64,000 bases of DNA from Tridacna crocea (lineage: Eukaryota > Mollusca > Bivalvia > Cardiida > Cardiidae): positions 64,501 to 128,500 of the forward strand of contig OX031071.1 of the NCBI GenBank assembly GCA_943736015.1. The letters are read 5' to 3'. The translations under genes were made by a program, and so were the position numbers. The notes beneath the pieces were generated by a model. The model did no database searches. It had not been told where the DNA came from and saw only the letters and a list, made by a program, of their open reading frames with translations. Positions 31,070 through 42,404 of the stretch are shown piece after piece. How positions within the stretch are numbered: position 1 is the first letter of the stretch; each line of letters opens with the position of its first letter.

Positions 31070-31650
31070 AAATCGTCATTTTTTCTTTATTATTTTTTAA
31101 TGGTGTTCCCTTTAAAGGCTACGTAGCTTTTTAGTGTATTTTTAGATTTCATGCCAGAAATTTAACTCTTAACCAAACGACAAAATTTTAGGCTTGTCTT
31201 AATCGAAAGCATTTGCAGATGACAAAATAAAAGTGACAAAAAAAATTGAAATTTGTTTTGTGAAGGGTAGAAAACATTGTGTGAAAAGGATCACCAGCAT
31301 TTTCTCCTTTTTCCACAATATTTTCTAAGGGCTTCTTTCTCAGGGTCGTCAAAAGTAGGGATTGTGTGGTAATGGGTTAAAAAAAAAGCAGTGTGGGAAT
31401 GTCAAGTGACTGGCACGTGACTAATAACGCTCAAATTCAGTAACATAACAAACATGTAATTATTTTCCGTAATGTCTTCTTTGGACCTTATGTTTGAAGC
31501 TTCCTCTGTGTATTTCCCGATCCGGTATGTAAAAAAAAAAAGAGTTGCCCAGACCGTGTTTCCCGTAGTTGCCTACATGGGCCTTAGTAAATCTCTTATT
31601 TCTCTTGTTGTCGGATGGTTTTCTACCACTGGGGTTTCATGAATGAAAAT
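31070..31650 (-). repeat. Dispersed repeat interrupted by a T-MITE
   Basis: Reverse counterpart of 17530-18030, including AAAGGCTACGTAGC, CAAGTGACTGGCACGTGAC and TTTCTCTTGTTGTCGGATGG. The T-MITE at 31162-31380 sits where the sister has AAAAATAAAAATGGG. Confidence 0.7.
31162..31380 (-). mobile_element. T-MITE copy inserted in a known repeat
   Basis: TTAA at both ends. The core is shortened to GGATCACCAGCATTTTCTCC. Comparison with 17530-18030 shows the uninterrupted site. Confidence 0.9.
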
Positions 31651-31654
31651 TAAC

Positions 31655-32017
31655 GTAGTAGCCCCTAATAGAAAACAAATATTTCCACAATAATGTTTTT
31701 GTATTATCCTACAAAATTTGCTATGATTAAAGAAGGGTGTTATTGAACTGCTTTAACCAAGCCACTTTTCACTTTTTGTCTTTTCTAGAATTATCACTTA
31801 TAAATCTAAAACCACTATATATTCATTACAAAGAGAGTAATTACCTCCCTTTTCTGGATACTAACAAAAGTATCTAAAAATAATTTCCAGATAGGCATAA
31901 TGAAATTTCTGGTCGGTTAAAAATGTGCAAAAGTATTATACCTGTATAAATCCGTATTTATCAACTATCAAGAAAACTTTATGCAATGCAGCACTAGAGG
32001 TATTAGGGGGCTACTAC
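31655..32017 (-). mobile_element. Short DNA element with GTAGTAGCCCC ends
   Basis: GTAGTAGCCCCTAATA at the left and TATTAGGGGGCTACTAC at the right. Related copies at 32640 (truncated) and 63115 lie in the opposite orientation. No coding capacity. Confidence 0.65.
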
Positions 32018-32202
32018 CTAAAAGGCTTTGGGAGCATAAGGATGATTTTTTTTTGTATTTTGTTTTAAATTTTCATCCCAAAATCTGAAGCGCCACCTTT
32101 AATGCCTCTGCGGAAAATATCAACTGAAGTCATCCTGCACCGTCCGCGCAGTCAATTTTCTGTCTGTACAAGGACCAGTGTACCTCGAGAATAAGTCGGT
32201 TG

Positions 32203-32305
32203 TTAACCCTTTCCCAAACGACAAATTTTAGACTCTTCGAAACTGAAAGAATTTGCAGACGACAATTTCAAATTTGATAAAAATGGCAGAAAGGGTTAAA
32301 AGAGA
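32203..32305 (-). mobile_element. T-MITE left-end fragment
   Basis: TTAACCCTTTCCCAAACGAC to GATAAAAATGGCAGAAAGGG; no hairpin. Confidence 0.6.
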
Positions 32306-32639
32306 GTGGGTACTATGGATCAATTTGATGGCTTAATAGATATAAAGCATCCCGCACTAGCTGTGCGAATGTACGTGCATCTTCGCAAGCCAAGGCTGAC
32401 GATTCACTACGCTACTCTACCCTTGGCGGATCGAGCTTGATTTTTACAATTCCCCCGATACGCTTTTTCATTGGATGCAGCCAGCTCTAACCGCAACGAA
32501 TGAAATCGCTCGTAGCATTTCATCTTTGATAAAAATAAAATAAGGTCGCTACCTTTCGAATAGAAGGTAAACATGGAAACCCACGTGGTGAGAACATTGG
32601 GCAAAAATTCTAATTGGTTGATAAATAAAGATAAATAAG

Positions 32640-32920
32640 GATTTATGCAGAAATATCATTTTTGCACATTTCTAATGGATCAGAAATTCCGTTTAGCTCT
32701 ATCATGAAACTATTTTTTGATACTTTTGTTTGTTTTCTAAAAAGAGAGGAAATTATTATCTCTTCTTGAATTGAGAAAATGGGGGTTTTAGATTTATAAA
32801 TGATAATTCAAAGAAGGAAAAAATGAAAAGGTGAAAGTAGTTCAATAATACTCATTTTAAACTATAGCTAATTTTGCAGGATGATATTTTAGTGGAAATA
32901 GCTGTTTTCCATTACACAGG
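32640..32920 (+). mobile_element. Truncated copy of the GTAGTAGCCCC element
   Basis: GATTTATGCAGAAATATCAT, TAGATTTATAAATGATAATT, GTGGAAATAGCTGTTTTCC. Both ends are missing. Confidence 0.55.
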
Positions 32921-33113
32921 TCTTACCTTAATAACCCATATACATGTATTTACACAGGTCTTACCTTAAAACATCCCCCGTCAGATAACAAGTTCAAGAT
33001 TTATTACGCGTTTTTGTGTTCTTTTTTTTTTTCAATTATTTCCTGTCAGGTAACAACCTCAAACAGTGTTACATCCGCCCAGCATTTCAAATCAGTTACA
33101 GTCACACGAGAAC

Positions 33114-33239
33114 ATGAATTCCATTGACATTGAAAGACTGATGAGAAGAACAGCGGAGATAAGGAAACCAGGAAAGTCCCCGCACCAACTTATGGATCTG
33201 TATGAAAAATGGGAAGCATCAGGGCTTACCTATGATCAG
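33114..33239 (+). CDS. METTL27: METTL27 coding exon 1
   Basis: 42 codons, MNSIDIERLM to GLTYDQ, ending in phase 0 at donor GTTTGA. Confidence 0.85.
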
Positions 33240-36200
33240 GTTTGATTGATTTTCCATGTACTTATCATCGCTACCGATCGTCCACTGGGGCAACACCTCA
33301 CAGGTGAAAGGCGAACGACAGTGTCTCAAAATCATATGTGACCAATCACGTAAAAAGGGACCATCTGGGAATTACGTAAATCAATTAGATGAAAACAGAT
33401 CAACGATACTGCAGGTCAATTTAAGTTGATAATTCAAAAATAATTGTATCACAAGGTACAATAAACACTTTTCATACAGAAAATGTCATTAAAGTGTAAG
33501 CCCTGGTTAGCCTGCGCAATTCGCACAGTCTGATCAGGGTCCGTATTCACCAACCATTCTTAAGAACGCTCTTTGTCTAAATTTCTAAGAATTTGGTTTA
33601 GCCAATCAGAGGTTCTGTTACTTTCTAAGCCACAAATTCTGGAGAATAACACTAAGGGTGTTCATAAGAATGGTTGGTGAATACGGACCCAGGGTTGACA
33701 CTTTTCGCAGTTCCAAGAAGGTCCCTGTTTTACGTGATGGATCACATAATTATACTACGAAGACATACTTATATAAAGTAAACGACTCATAATGTATTTT
33801 CAATACACTAGCACTGTATCTCATGCCGTTTACATGTTATGCAACCAGTTGAAATGTCTGAAATTGTGACATAATTTTCTTGAAGAATATTGTTTCACTA
33901 TCCTTTGGCATTTCGAAACAACATCGATAATAAGTTCGAAAAAGCACCGATAATCAGGTCTCTAAAAATATAAGTTCGAAACAACATCGATAATCAGGTC
34001 TACAAAAATATAAGTTCGAAATAACACCGATGATCAGTTCTACAAAAATATACATGTAAGTTCGAAATAACAGCGATAATCAGTTCTACAAAAATATAAG
34101 TTCAAAATAACACCAATAATCAGGTCTCCAAAAATATAAGTTCGAAACAACATCGATAAACAGTTCTACAAAAAATATAAGTTCGAAACAACACCGATAA
34201 TCAGTTCTACAAAAATATACATGTAAGTTCGAAATAACACCGATAATCAATTCTACAAAAATATAAGTTCGAAACAACACCGAAAATCAGTTCTACAAAA
34301 ATTTAAGTTCGAAACAACATCGATAATCAGGTCTCCAAAAAATAAGTTCGAAATAACACCGATAATCAGGTCTCAAAAAAGTAAGTTCGAAATAACATCG
34401 ATACTCAGGTCTACAAAAAAATAAGTTAGAAATAACATCGATAATCAGGTCTCCAAAAAATAAGTTCGAAACAACATCGATTATCAGCAGGTTTCTACTA
34501 TCGGCTTGAAATTGTCTTATTTCGTTCTGTCAGTTTGTCTGATTTATTGTGTCCGTCTGTTCATCTCTCTCTTTTTCTATCTATCTCTCTCACTAGCCGA
34601 TTAACCCGTTACCACACAGCAAAATTTAGACCTATCTAAATTGAAAGCATTGGGAGAGGACAATTTCAGAGTGGCTCAAATGGTGCGATTTGCTTTGATA
34701 GGGTAGAAAGCCTTGTGGAAAAAGGAGAAAATGCTGGTTACCAGCATTTTCTCCTTTTCCCACAATGTTTTTAAACGGCCTCTTCCTCAGGGGTGGTAAA
34801 AGTCGTCAGTGTGTGGTAAGGGTCAAGGGTTTTACCGTTTTTTCCATGTTCACGCACAGGTACAGAAGTTTGGAGGATACACAGGTCCAACCAAAACGGC
34901 CAACCGTGCTGCCGAGTATGTGGAGCCAGCAGACCGTGTGAATGTCAGAATACTTGATGTTGGTGCGGGAACGGGACTTGTTGCAGAAAAGGTTTCATCA
35001 ATACTCTTGTTGCAACGACCACATTAGCCAGAGTTCCAGTCCGATTCTCTATTTCTAAAATTGTCCTTGGTCGATCATTGGTCCTTTATTGCACATTGGT
35101 GCATCGCCTATATATGACGGAATATCTATTCAAATTTTCATCAACATTATTTCTATAAAAAGCACATTGTTGACTCCTTCTAAAAGGACAAGATGTGCAA
35201 CGACATTTAAGAGAAATTTGACCCCCGTCCCCTTTCGGAGATAATATTTAACAGAAAATGGAAAAATAAACCTAGTTACCGGTGCAGATGGGTTCATAAA
35301 TGATTTTTCTTCTGTATCGTAACCCTCTAAAGTTCCAAAAAGCTCTTGCAATCAATCGATAGCTCTTATTTAAAAAAGAAAGAAATAATAAGCTTCCAAA
35401 TTTTCTAGATCACTTTGCGCTGGCGTAGCATAATTCGTTATGACGCAGCAAATTATAGCTCACTTGAATTTGCTATCAAAAGACGGTAAAAACGCACTCG
35501 TCAATATTCAAATGGGAGATGAAAATCGTGAAACTGGATTATGTGAAAAGATTAATTATATCAGACGAAATGTTAATTGAATAGTTTCATCAATATACAA
35601 ACAAGCAAAAAATCGATCTATGTTTGAAAAAGGAATTTGTAATTCTTATTTGCTGCAAGATTACAAATCGCATTACGTAAGCGCATGGCGATCCGGAAAA
35701 AATGGAAACTTTTTAATTCTTTGTAAGTCTGTGACCTTGACCTTAAAATCATAGATATGGGCATGACTAGGGTATAACTCAAGCAAAGTTGGGATCCGTT
35801 TCTGTAATCATGCCAAATGTGATTCAAATCTATCATTAGTTTGGATAATCATCATCATCAACAATTTATCATCATCATAATCTTCAGCATCACTACTATT
35901 ATTATTATATTCATTACTATTGTTATTTTCTGTTTATGGAAAGTTAAAAAAGAGACATCAATATCGATTTTTCAGCTGGTTCAACGTGGCTTTACTGCAG
36001 TGGATGCACTGGAACCGTCTACAGCTCTTGTAAAGGTTGCAGAAGAAAAAGGCGTATACAAAAATTTCTATAAATGCTTTATGACTGAAGAGCGTACACC
36101 CGGGATCGAAGATGGTAATTTCATCATAACTTTTTACCGATAACAGAGAAAGAGAGAGAGAGGGGGTGGGGGCAGGGGGGGCAAGCATCTGGAAACACGC

Positions 36201-39200
36201 CGGATATGAAAAAAATAATGGACCAGCTATTACCACAGTGTTTTCTATCCTTTTGAGACAGAAAGGGAGAGTGCGTGTGTGGGGAGGGGGATGTGCGTGA
36301 CACTTAAACTGCTGCGCGCAATTCAGTGAAAACAAGAGGGCCATGATGGCCCTGTATTGCTCCACTGGCTAATAAGCCAGTCACCAAACACTGCAAGCAA
36401 AACATTACAGCACTTAGCCAATTGGTTTTAAACTAGAAGAAATACAACAACATTTTCTTTTATAAAATCCTATGAAAAAGTTATGACTCGAGCGCAAAGC
36501 CATTTTTGGCCACAAAGTAAGAATTACTTGAATCCTGGAGGAGACCCACTAGATATAGCCTCATACCAAATAACCAGGTCTAGAGTGTGTGGTTATAAAC
36601 AATAAGATTTTAAAATTTGCTCATTAAAAGGCCATGTGAAATACGAAACCCATAAGAAAGGTTCGCCCCAGGTCTTATGGTTAGTCAAAAGAAGATTCAT
36701 TAAGTTTTCACAATAAAAGCCCATATAAAACTTGTGACTCCTGGGATGGGGCCAAGCTTGACTCGAAGGTTATAATTTGGGTCCAGTCTTGGTAGAGGCC
36801 CACTAGATAAAGCTATAATATGCAAAATTTGGTAGCTCTAGGCCTTATGGCTAGGTACGAGAAGATTTTTAGTTTTCCCTATATAAGCCAATGTAAAACT
36901 TGTGACCCCAGAGCGGGGCCAAATTTGACTCCATGGCTATAATTTGGGCACCCTTGGTAGAGGTCCACTAGATAAAGCTACATTAATTTAGTAGCCCTAG
37001 GCCTTATGGCTAGGTACAAGAAGATTTTTAAAGTTTTCCCTATGTAAGCTCATTTAAAACTTGTGACCCCCGGGGCGGGGCCAATTTTGATCTCAGGGCC
37101 ATAATTTGAAGAAACTCGGTAGAGGTCCACTAGATAAAGGTAGGTGCCAAATTTGTTAGCCCAAGGCCTTGTGGCTAGGTATAAGAAGATTTTAAAGTTT
37201 TCCCTGTGTAAACTCATATAAAACTTGTGACAGGGACAGGACCAATTTTGACCCTAGGGCTATAATTTGTAGGAACTCGGTAGAGGCCTAGTAGATACAG
37301 CTACATGCCAAATGTAATAGCCCCAGGCCTTACAGTTTTGGACAAGAAGATTTTCAATATTTTTCAATAGATACCTACGTAAACAGCGCGAGCCATTCAA
37401 CCAGATTGAAATATACGACGTAATTTACCATACATTTCTTATGCTTTTTGTAGTATTGTGTTGCATTATTATGCAGAAAGGATGCGCCACGGGAAATTAC
37501 CGATTAGAATTGTACTGGATCTTTATGTACAGCTGAAAGTCCCCTCCGAAAAAAAAAGGTTAGAAGCATGAACTATATAGAACATAATGTTGGTTTTTTT
37601 CGGTGAAAGATCGAAATTTATTTCATCATCTTGTATTCATGGTTACGACCAGAGAAAAATGCTGATTTTTCTTCATAGTGACCTTTAAACTGAATGCGGA
37701 AACAGTAGTTACCCAGGTAACAAGAGGACCATGATGGTCCTATATCGCTCACTTGAGTACTAAGCAGTAAAGGTCCACAATGAAGATAAATACCAAATAT
37801 CAAAGTTCAAAGTCAAATAATTCTGACAGGGTATGTAACTGTGCAAAATGCATCTTCTACTTTTAGAGAAGAAGATTTTTAAAGTTTTCCTCCTTTGTTC
37901 CTATGTTTCAAACTTGTGACCCCCGGGGCAGGGCCAGTTTTGACCCCAGGGCATCATATGAACATTCTTGGTAGAGATCCACTAAGAGATGCTACATACA
38001 AAATATCAAAACTCTGCATCTTCTAGTTTCAAAGAAAAAGAATTTTAAAGTTTTCCTCCTTTGTTCCTATGTTTCAAACTTGTGACCCCCGGAGCAGGGC
38101 CAGTTTTGACCCAAGGGGCATCAAATGAACAATCTTGGTAGAGGTCCACTAGGAGATGCTACATACCAAATATCAAAGCTCTGCACCTTCAGTTTCAGAG
38201 AAGAAGATTTTTAAAGTTTTCATTCTTTGTTCCTATGTTTCAAACTTGTGACCCCCGGGACGGGGCCAGTTTTGACCCAAGGGGCACATATGAACAATCT
38301 TGGTAGAGGTCCTCTAGGAGATGCTACATACCAAATATCAAAGCTCTGCACCGTCTAGTTTCAGAGAAGAAGATTTTTTAAAGTTTTCCTTCTTTGTTTC
38401 TATGATTCAAACTTGTGACCCCCGGAGCAGGGCCAGTTTTGTCCCCAGGGGCATCATATGAACAGTCTTGGTAGACATCCACTAGGAAATGCTACATACA
38501 AAATATCAAAAGTCTGTACCTTCTAGTTTCAGAGAAGAAAATTTTTATAAAGTTTTCCTTCTTTGTTCCTATGTTTCAAACTTGTGACCCCCGGGGCGGG
38601 GCCATTTTTTACCCCAGGGGCATCACATGAGCAATCTTAGAGGTCCATTAGGAGATGCTACACACAAAATATCAAAGCTTTGCACCTTCTAGTTTCAGAG
38701 AAGAAGATTTTTAAAGTTTTCCTTCTTTGTTCCTATGTTTCAAACTTGTGACCCCCGGGGCGGGGCCAGTTTTGACCCAGGGGCATCATATGAACAATCT
38801 TGGTAGAGATCCACTAGGAGATGCTACATACCAAATATCACAGCTCTGCACCTTCTAGTTTCAGAGAAGATTTTCAAAGATTTTGCTGTTTTTTTTTTCT
38901 TTTTGGTTGGCATGGCAACCAGAGTTATGGCTGGAATTCAATCTCTTGAACATCTTTGGTAGAGCTTCACCCAAGAAACATCCCTGTCAAGTTTCATGAA
39001 GATCGGCCCAGTGGTTTAGGAGTTGAAGATGTTTAAAGAAATTGTGGACGACGGACGACAGACGACGGACATTGGGCGATCACAAAAGCCCACTATGAGC
39101 ACTTCGTGCTCAGGTGAGCTAAAAAGTGATTCCATTCAACCAGATGGATGTATAATTTATCCTACGTATCTGGCGCATAATATTGTAATGCATTGCTGCA

Positions 39201-42200
39201 TGGAGAGGTACGCCATAGGGGATGACCGAAAACAGCTGGGCTGGACTTTGGTGAAAATCCCAGACAGAATATTGTTGGGTTGTTTTAGTGAAAGATCGGA
39301 GTTTACTAGTATTTCATTTCGTGAACATCATCTGTAATATTTTCACTCGTGACTGCATCACTGATGTTTACTCGATGAAATAAATTTCGATCTTTCAGAT
39401 TCCTACGATGGCATAGTAACATGCGGATGTTTCATGGAGAACCATTTACCAGTTAAAGTGTTAGACGAAATGATTCGAATAGTAAAGTCAGGTAATTATC
39501 TATTTTTTGTTGTATATAACTCTTTGACAGACAACAACACTTGAGAGTGGTCAAAACTGGAAACCATTCTTACGAACGAAATCCGTAACAAAGAAACAAA
39601 TGAATAAATGCATGGCAGAAATAAGGATCGGAGCGGGATTCGAACTCCGAACTCCCGGACGCAAAGCCAATACCCTAACCACTGAGCCAAAGAGATATCT
39701 CCCTGACGCAGTAGCCAGGTATTGTATTTAAATCGGGAGTATGCCATGCAGGAAGGAGTGGTCTCCCGTAACACACCCCCTCTTAAAGTCATCATTTATT
39801 GATGACTCAAAGCCTTATTAGGCAGGAAGTCCAATTTTGGACAACAAATGGGACTAATGGCTCAATGGCCAATCCCGGACGAGCCCCCATCTTACGAACG
39901 AAATCCGTAACAAAGAAACAAATGAATAAATGCATGGCAGAAATAAGGATCGGAGCGGGATTCGAACTCCGAACTCCCGGACGCAAAGCCAATACCCTAA
40001 CCACTGAGCCAAAGAGATATCTCCCTGACGCAGTAGCCAGGTATTGTATTTAAATCGGGAGTATGCCATGCAGGAAGGAGTGGTCTCCCGTAACACCATC
40101 GGTAGTCGACAATCAAAATATGATTCAAATTCATGAAAATTCGTTTAAAAAGAAAGTTTTGCTGTCTGTCTGTCTTTCTGAATGACTTTTTCACTGTCTA
40201 GGAACATTCCCACAAAAAAAACAAGAGGGCCAAGATGGCACTGGATCGCTCACCTGAATTTTTGAGATGACCATAGCCTTTTTTTTTTTTTTTTAGGTAT
40301 TGAAACATTGGAACCAAATTTATAATTTTGCCAAGCAATTTTCAAAAGGTCACCTGTAAAAGTCATTTCGAAATCTGACCATCAGTTTCAAACAGAAGAA
40401 TTTTTAAGAATTCTTCATTTCTGTATAAGAGAAAGTACCCCCCATCCACGAGAGCCATGTTTCTTGATGGATCAAAATTTACGAACAAGTTTTGAAAAGG
40501 GTCACCCAGGGAACATTTCGGAAAATTTCTTTTAAAATCTGACCAGGGGTTTCAGAGAAAGAGAATTTTCAAGAATTTCATCATGTCCGTATAGTGCAAG
40601 TAGCCCCCATTCACAAGAGTCATGTTTCTTGACGGATCAAAATTATATGTACAGCTTTTGAAAAGGGTCACCCAAGGAACATCTCTGTCAGATTATTTTG
40701 AAATCTGACTACGGGTTTCAGAGAAGAATAATTTTCAAGAATTTCTTCATTTCTGTATATAGTGCAAGTAGCCCCCATTCACCAGAGCCATGTTTCTTGA
40801 CCAATCAAAATTTCGCTAACAATTTTTGAAAAGGGTCACTCAATGAACAAGTCTGTGAAATTATTTCAAAATCTAACCAGCTGTTTCAGAGAAGAAGAAT
40901 TTTTAAGAACTTCTTCATTTCTGTATAGTGCAAGTAGCCCCCATTCACCAGAGCCATGTTTCTTGACCAATCATAATTTCGCGAACACTTTTTGAAAAGG
41001 GTCACCCAAGAAACAAGTCTGTGAAATTATTTCAAAATCTAACCAGCTGTTTCAGAGAAGAAGAATTTTTAAGAACTTCTTCATTTCTGTATAGTGCAAG
41101 TAGCCCCCATTCACCAGAGCCATGTTTCTTGACCAATCAAAATTTCACGAACAAGTTTTGAAAAGGGCCACCCAAGGAGCAACTCTGTGAAATAATTTCA
41201 AAATTTGACCAGTGGTTTCAGAGAAGAAAATTTTTTAAGAATTCCTTCATTTCTGTATAGTGCAAGTAGCCCCCATTCACCAGAACCACATTTTTTGACG
41301 GATCAAAATTTCACGAACAACTTTTAAAAAGGGTCACCCAAGGAACATATCTGTGAAATTATTTTAAAATCCGACCAGCGGTTTCAGTTATAGTGCAAGT
41401 AGCCCCCATTCACCAGAGCCACATTTTTTGACGAATCAAAATTTCACGAACAATTTTTGAAAAGGGTCATCTAAGGAACATATCTGTGAAATTATTTCAA
41501 AATCCGACTAGCCGTTTCAGAGGAGATGATGTTAAAAAATTCCATTTGGTTGCCATAGCAACCAGAGTTTTTGATGGAATCAAATTCTGTGAACAACTTT
41601 TAAAGAGGACCTCCCAAGGAACATTCCTGCCAAGTCTGGTCCAAATCCACCTAGCGGTTTAGGAGGAGTTGATGTTTAAAGAATTGTTGACGACGCACGA
41701 CGGACACCGGGTGATCCTAAAAGCTCCCTTTGAGCACGTTGTGCTCAGGTGAGCTAAAAACATCGGATCAGTTGGGGCCCGAAGCCTCTAGGTTACGAGT
41801 CCCACAGTACCATCTATCTTTCTTTATGTCTGTCTATCCGACTTTTTGTTTGTCTGTCTGTGAGTTAGTTATCTATCTATCTACAGTACCATCCATCTGT
41901 CTATATGTCTGTCTGTATGTCGATCTGACTTTTTATCTATCTATCTATCTATCTGTCTGTCTGTCTAAGTCTGGCTATTTATCTGTCTGTCTGTCTGTCT
42001 GTCTACATGTATCTATCAATCTTATCTGTCTGTCTATAAATCATCACTGTTAATACACCTAATATCAGTATTTTCCTCATTATCATTTTATATCATAATA
42101 CATACATGTGCTATAGGTGGAATCATCGTGATAGTGACACGCCTTATATACCTGACAGAGGTGTCCGCTTACAAGGATAAACTGGAACCGTATATGACAG

Positions 42201-42301
42201 AGCTTGAAAAACAAGGGAAAATGGAAATGCTTTCACGGGAGGAGTTCGCAAAATATTATAAAGAAGACAAAGGCGTTGCCTGGGTATTCAGAAAAACATA
42301 A
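33114..42301 (+). CDS. METTL27: METTL27-like (WBSCR27-type) methyltransferase, five coding exons
   Basis: Exons 33114-33239, 34860-34991, 35976-36114, 39399-39491 and 42117-42301 join in phase (0,0,1,1) to 224 codons; all introns are GT-AG. The start ATG follows an in-frame TAA at 33051. SAM-binding motif I is ILDVGAGTGLVAE (73-85), with an acidic motif near D96/E99, SYDGIVTCGCF (134-144) as the post-II strand and VKSGGIIVIVTR (161-172) with the usual Gly-Gly turn. The N-terminal DLYEKW...YD is typical of METTL27/WBSCR27 proteins. Class I SAM methyltransferase fold, probably soluble; the substrate is not established. CTGTCAG after a long T tract at 33018-33049 looks like an acceptor, so a 5' non-coding exon may lie upstream. 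Convergent with CHRAC1. Nothing is broken. Confidence 0.88.
33336..33760 (+). repeat. Dispersed repeat in METTL27 intron 1, interrupted
   Basis: Reverse counterpart of 29310-29580 (ATCAATTAGATGAAAACAGA, CTTTTCGCAGTTCC). It is split by the MITE at 33538-33689. Confidence 0.65.
33538..33689. mobile_element. PIF/Harbinger-like MITE
   Basis: 152 bp with inverted ends GGTCCGTATTCACCAACC / GGTTGGTGAATACGGACC. CAG is duplicated on both sides (33535-33537, 33690-33692) and is single in the empty copy at 29310. A 3 bp CWG duplication with GG ends is the PIF/Harbinger pattern. Confidence 0.8.
33915..34492 (+). repeat. About 40 bp tandem satellite, roughly 15 units
   Basis: Unit AAGTTCGAAACAACATCGAT then AATCAGGTCTACAAAAATAT. 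Two units carry an extra ACATGT. In METTL27 intron 1. Open frames on the minus strand come from the repeat. Not a CRISPR: there are no unique spacers. Confidence 0.9.
34601..34826 (-). mobile_element. T-MITE copy just upstream of METTL27 exon 2
   Basis: TTAACCCGTTACCACACAGC to GTGTGGTAAGGGTCAA with intact hairpin. It ends 33 bp before the exon. Confidence 0.92.
34860..34991 (+). CDS. METTL27: METTL27 coding exon 2
   Basis: 44 codons after acceptor CACGCACAG. Encodes motif I. Ends AAG/GTTTCA in phase 0. Confidence 0.88.
34992..35975 (+). other. METTL27 intron 2
   Basis: About 1 kb with no recognised element. It ends in an ATCATC/TTATTA-rich stretch and acceptor TTTTTCAG. Confidence 0.6.
35976..36114 (+). 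CDS. METTL27: METTL27 coding exon 3
   Basis: 46 codons plus one base, LVQRGFTAVDALEPS to GIED; donor GTAATT. Confidence 0.88.
36331..37370 (+). mobile_element. Helitron-like element with about 165 bp repeats (intron 3)
   Basis: Head ACAAGAGGGCCATGATGGCC. At least four tandem units begin ACTTGTGACCCC (36730, 36897, 37058, 37222). No 3' hairpin is found, so the tail is truncated. Confidence 0.65.
37719..39122 (+). mobile_element. Helitron-like element with six units of about 167 bp (intron 3)
   Basis: Head ACAAGAGGACCATGATGGTCC-type, then ATCGCTCACTTGAG. Units start ACTTGTGACCCCCGG at about 37911, 38078, 38245, 38409, 38579 and 38747. The tail has GAGCACTTCGTGCTC then AGGTGAGCTAA. Complete and without coding capacity. 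Confidence 0.75.
39399..39491 (+). CDS. METTL27: METTL27 coding exon 4
   Basis: Acceptor GATCTTTCAG. Encodes SYDGIVTCGCFMENH to IRIVKS; donor GTAATT in phase 1. Confidence 0.88.
39568..39774 (-). mobile_element. tRNA-derived SINE, first of two identical copies (intron 4)
   Basis: Minus strand: box A-like TGGCTCAGTGGTTAGGGTAT and box B-like GAGTTCGAATCCCGC, ending CGTTCGTAAG. 207 bp, identical by eye to 39890-40096. Confidence 0.75.
39890..40096 (-). mobile_element. tRNA-derived SINE, second identical copy
   Basis: Same 207 bp, same orientation, offset 322 bp, separated by about 115 bp of unrelated sequence. Confidence 0.75.
40220..41757 (+). mobile_element. Helitron-like element with about 166 bp repeats (intron 4)
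   Basis: Head ACAAGAGGGCCAAGATGGC and CGCTCACCTGAA. Units with GTGCAAGTAGCCCCCATTCA recur near 40597, 40762, 40928, 41094, 41260 and 41390. Tail GAGCACGTTGTGCTC then AGGTGAGCTAA. Array diverged from those in intron 3. Confidence 0.75.
41800..42045. repeat. CTGT/CTAT microsatellite region
   Basis: Long interrupted runs of CTGT and CTAT in intron 4, about 70 bp before exon 5. Confidence 0.9.
42117..42301 (+). CDS. METTL27: METTL27 coding exon 5 and stop
   Basis: Acceptor GTGCTATAG. GGIIVIVTRLIYLTE to WVFRKT, then TAA at 42299-42301. Confidence 0.88.
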
Positions 42302-42404
42302 ACAGCAAAAACAGACAAAAAAATGGAGGATCTTACATGACTATTTAAGTATTATCATTTTTATCAAACTAGCTGACTAAAATTGTTTGACGTGAGCCTT
42401 GGCT

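Noticed and set aside
33915-34492. Regular short repeats resembling a CRISPR array
   Set aside because: Units are contiguous with no unique spacers, in a eukaryotic intron.
35841-36143. Single 100-codon open frame as a separate gene
   Set aside because: Its second half is METTL27 exon 3; the first half is the intron before the acceptor at 35975.
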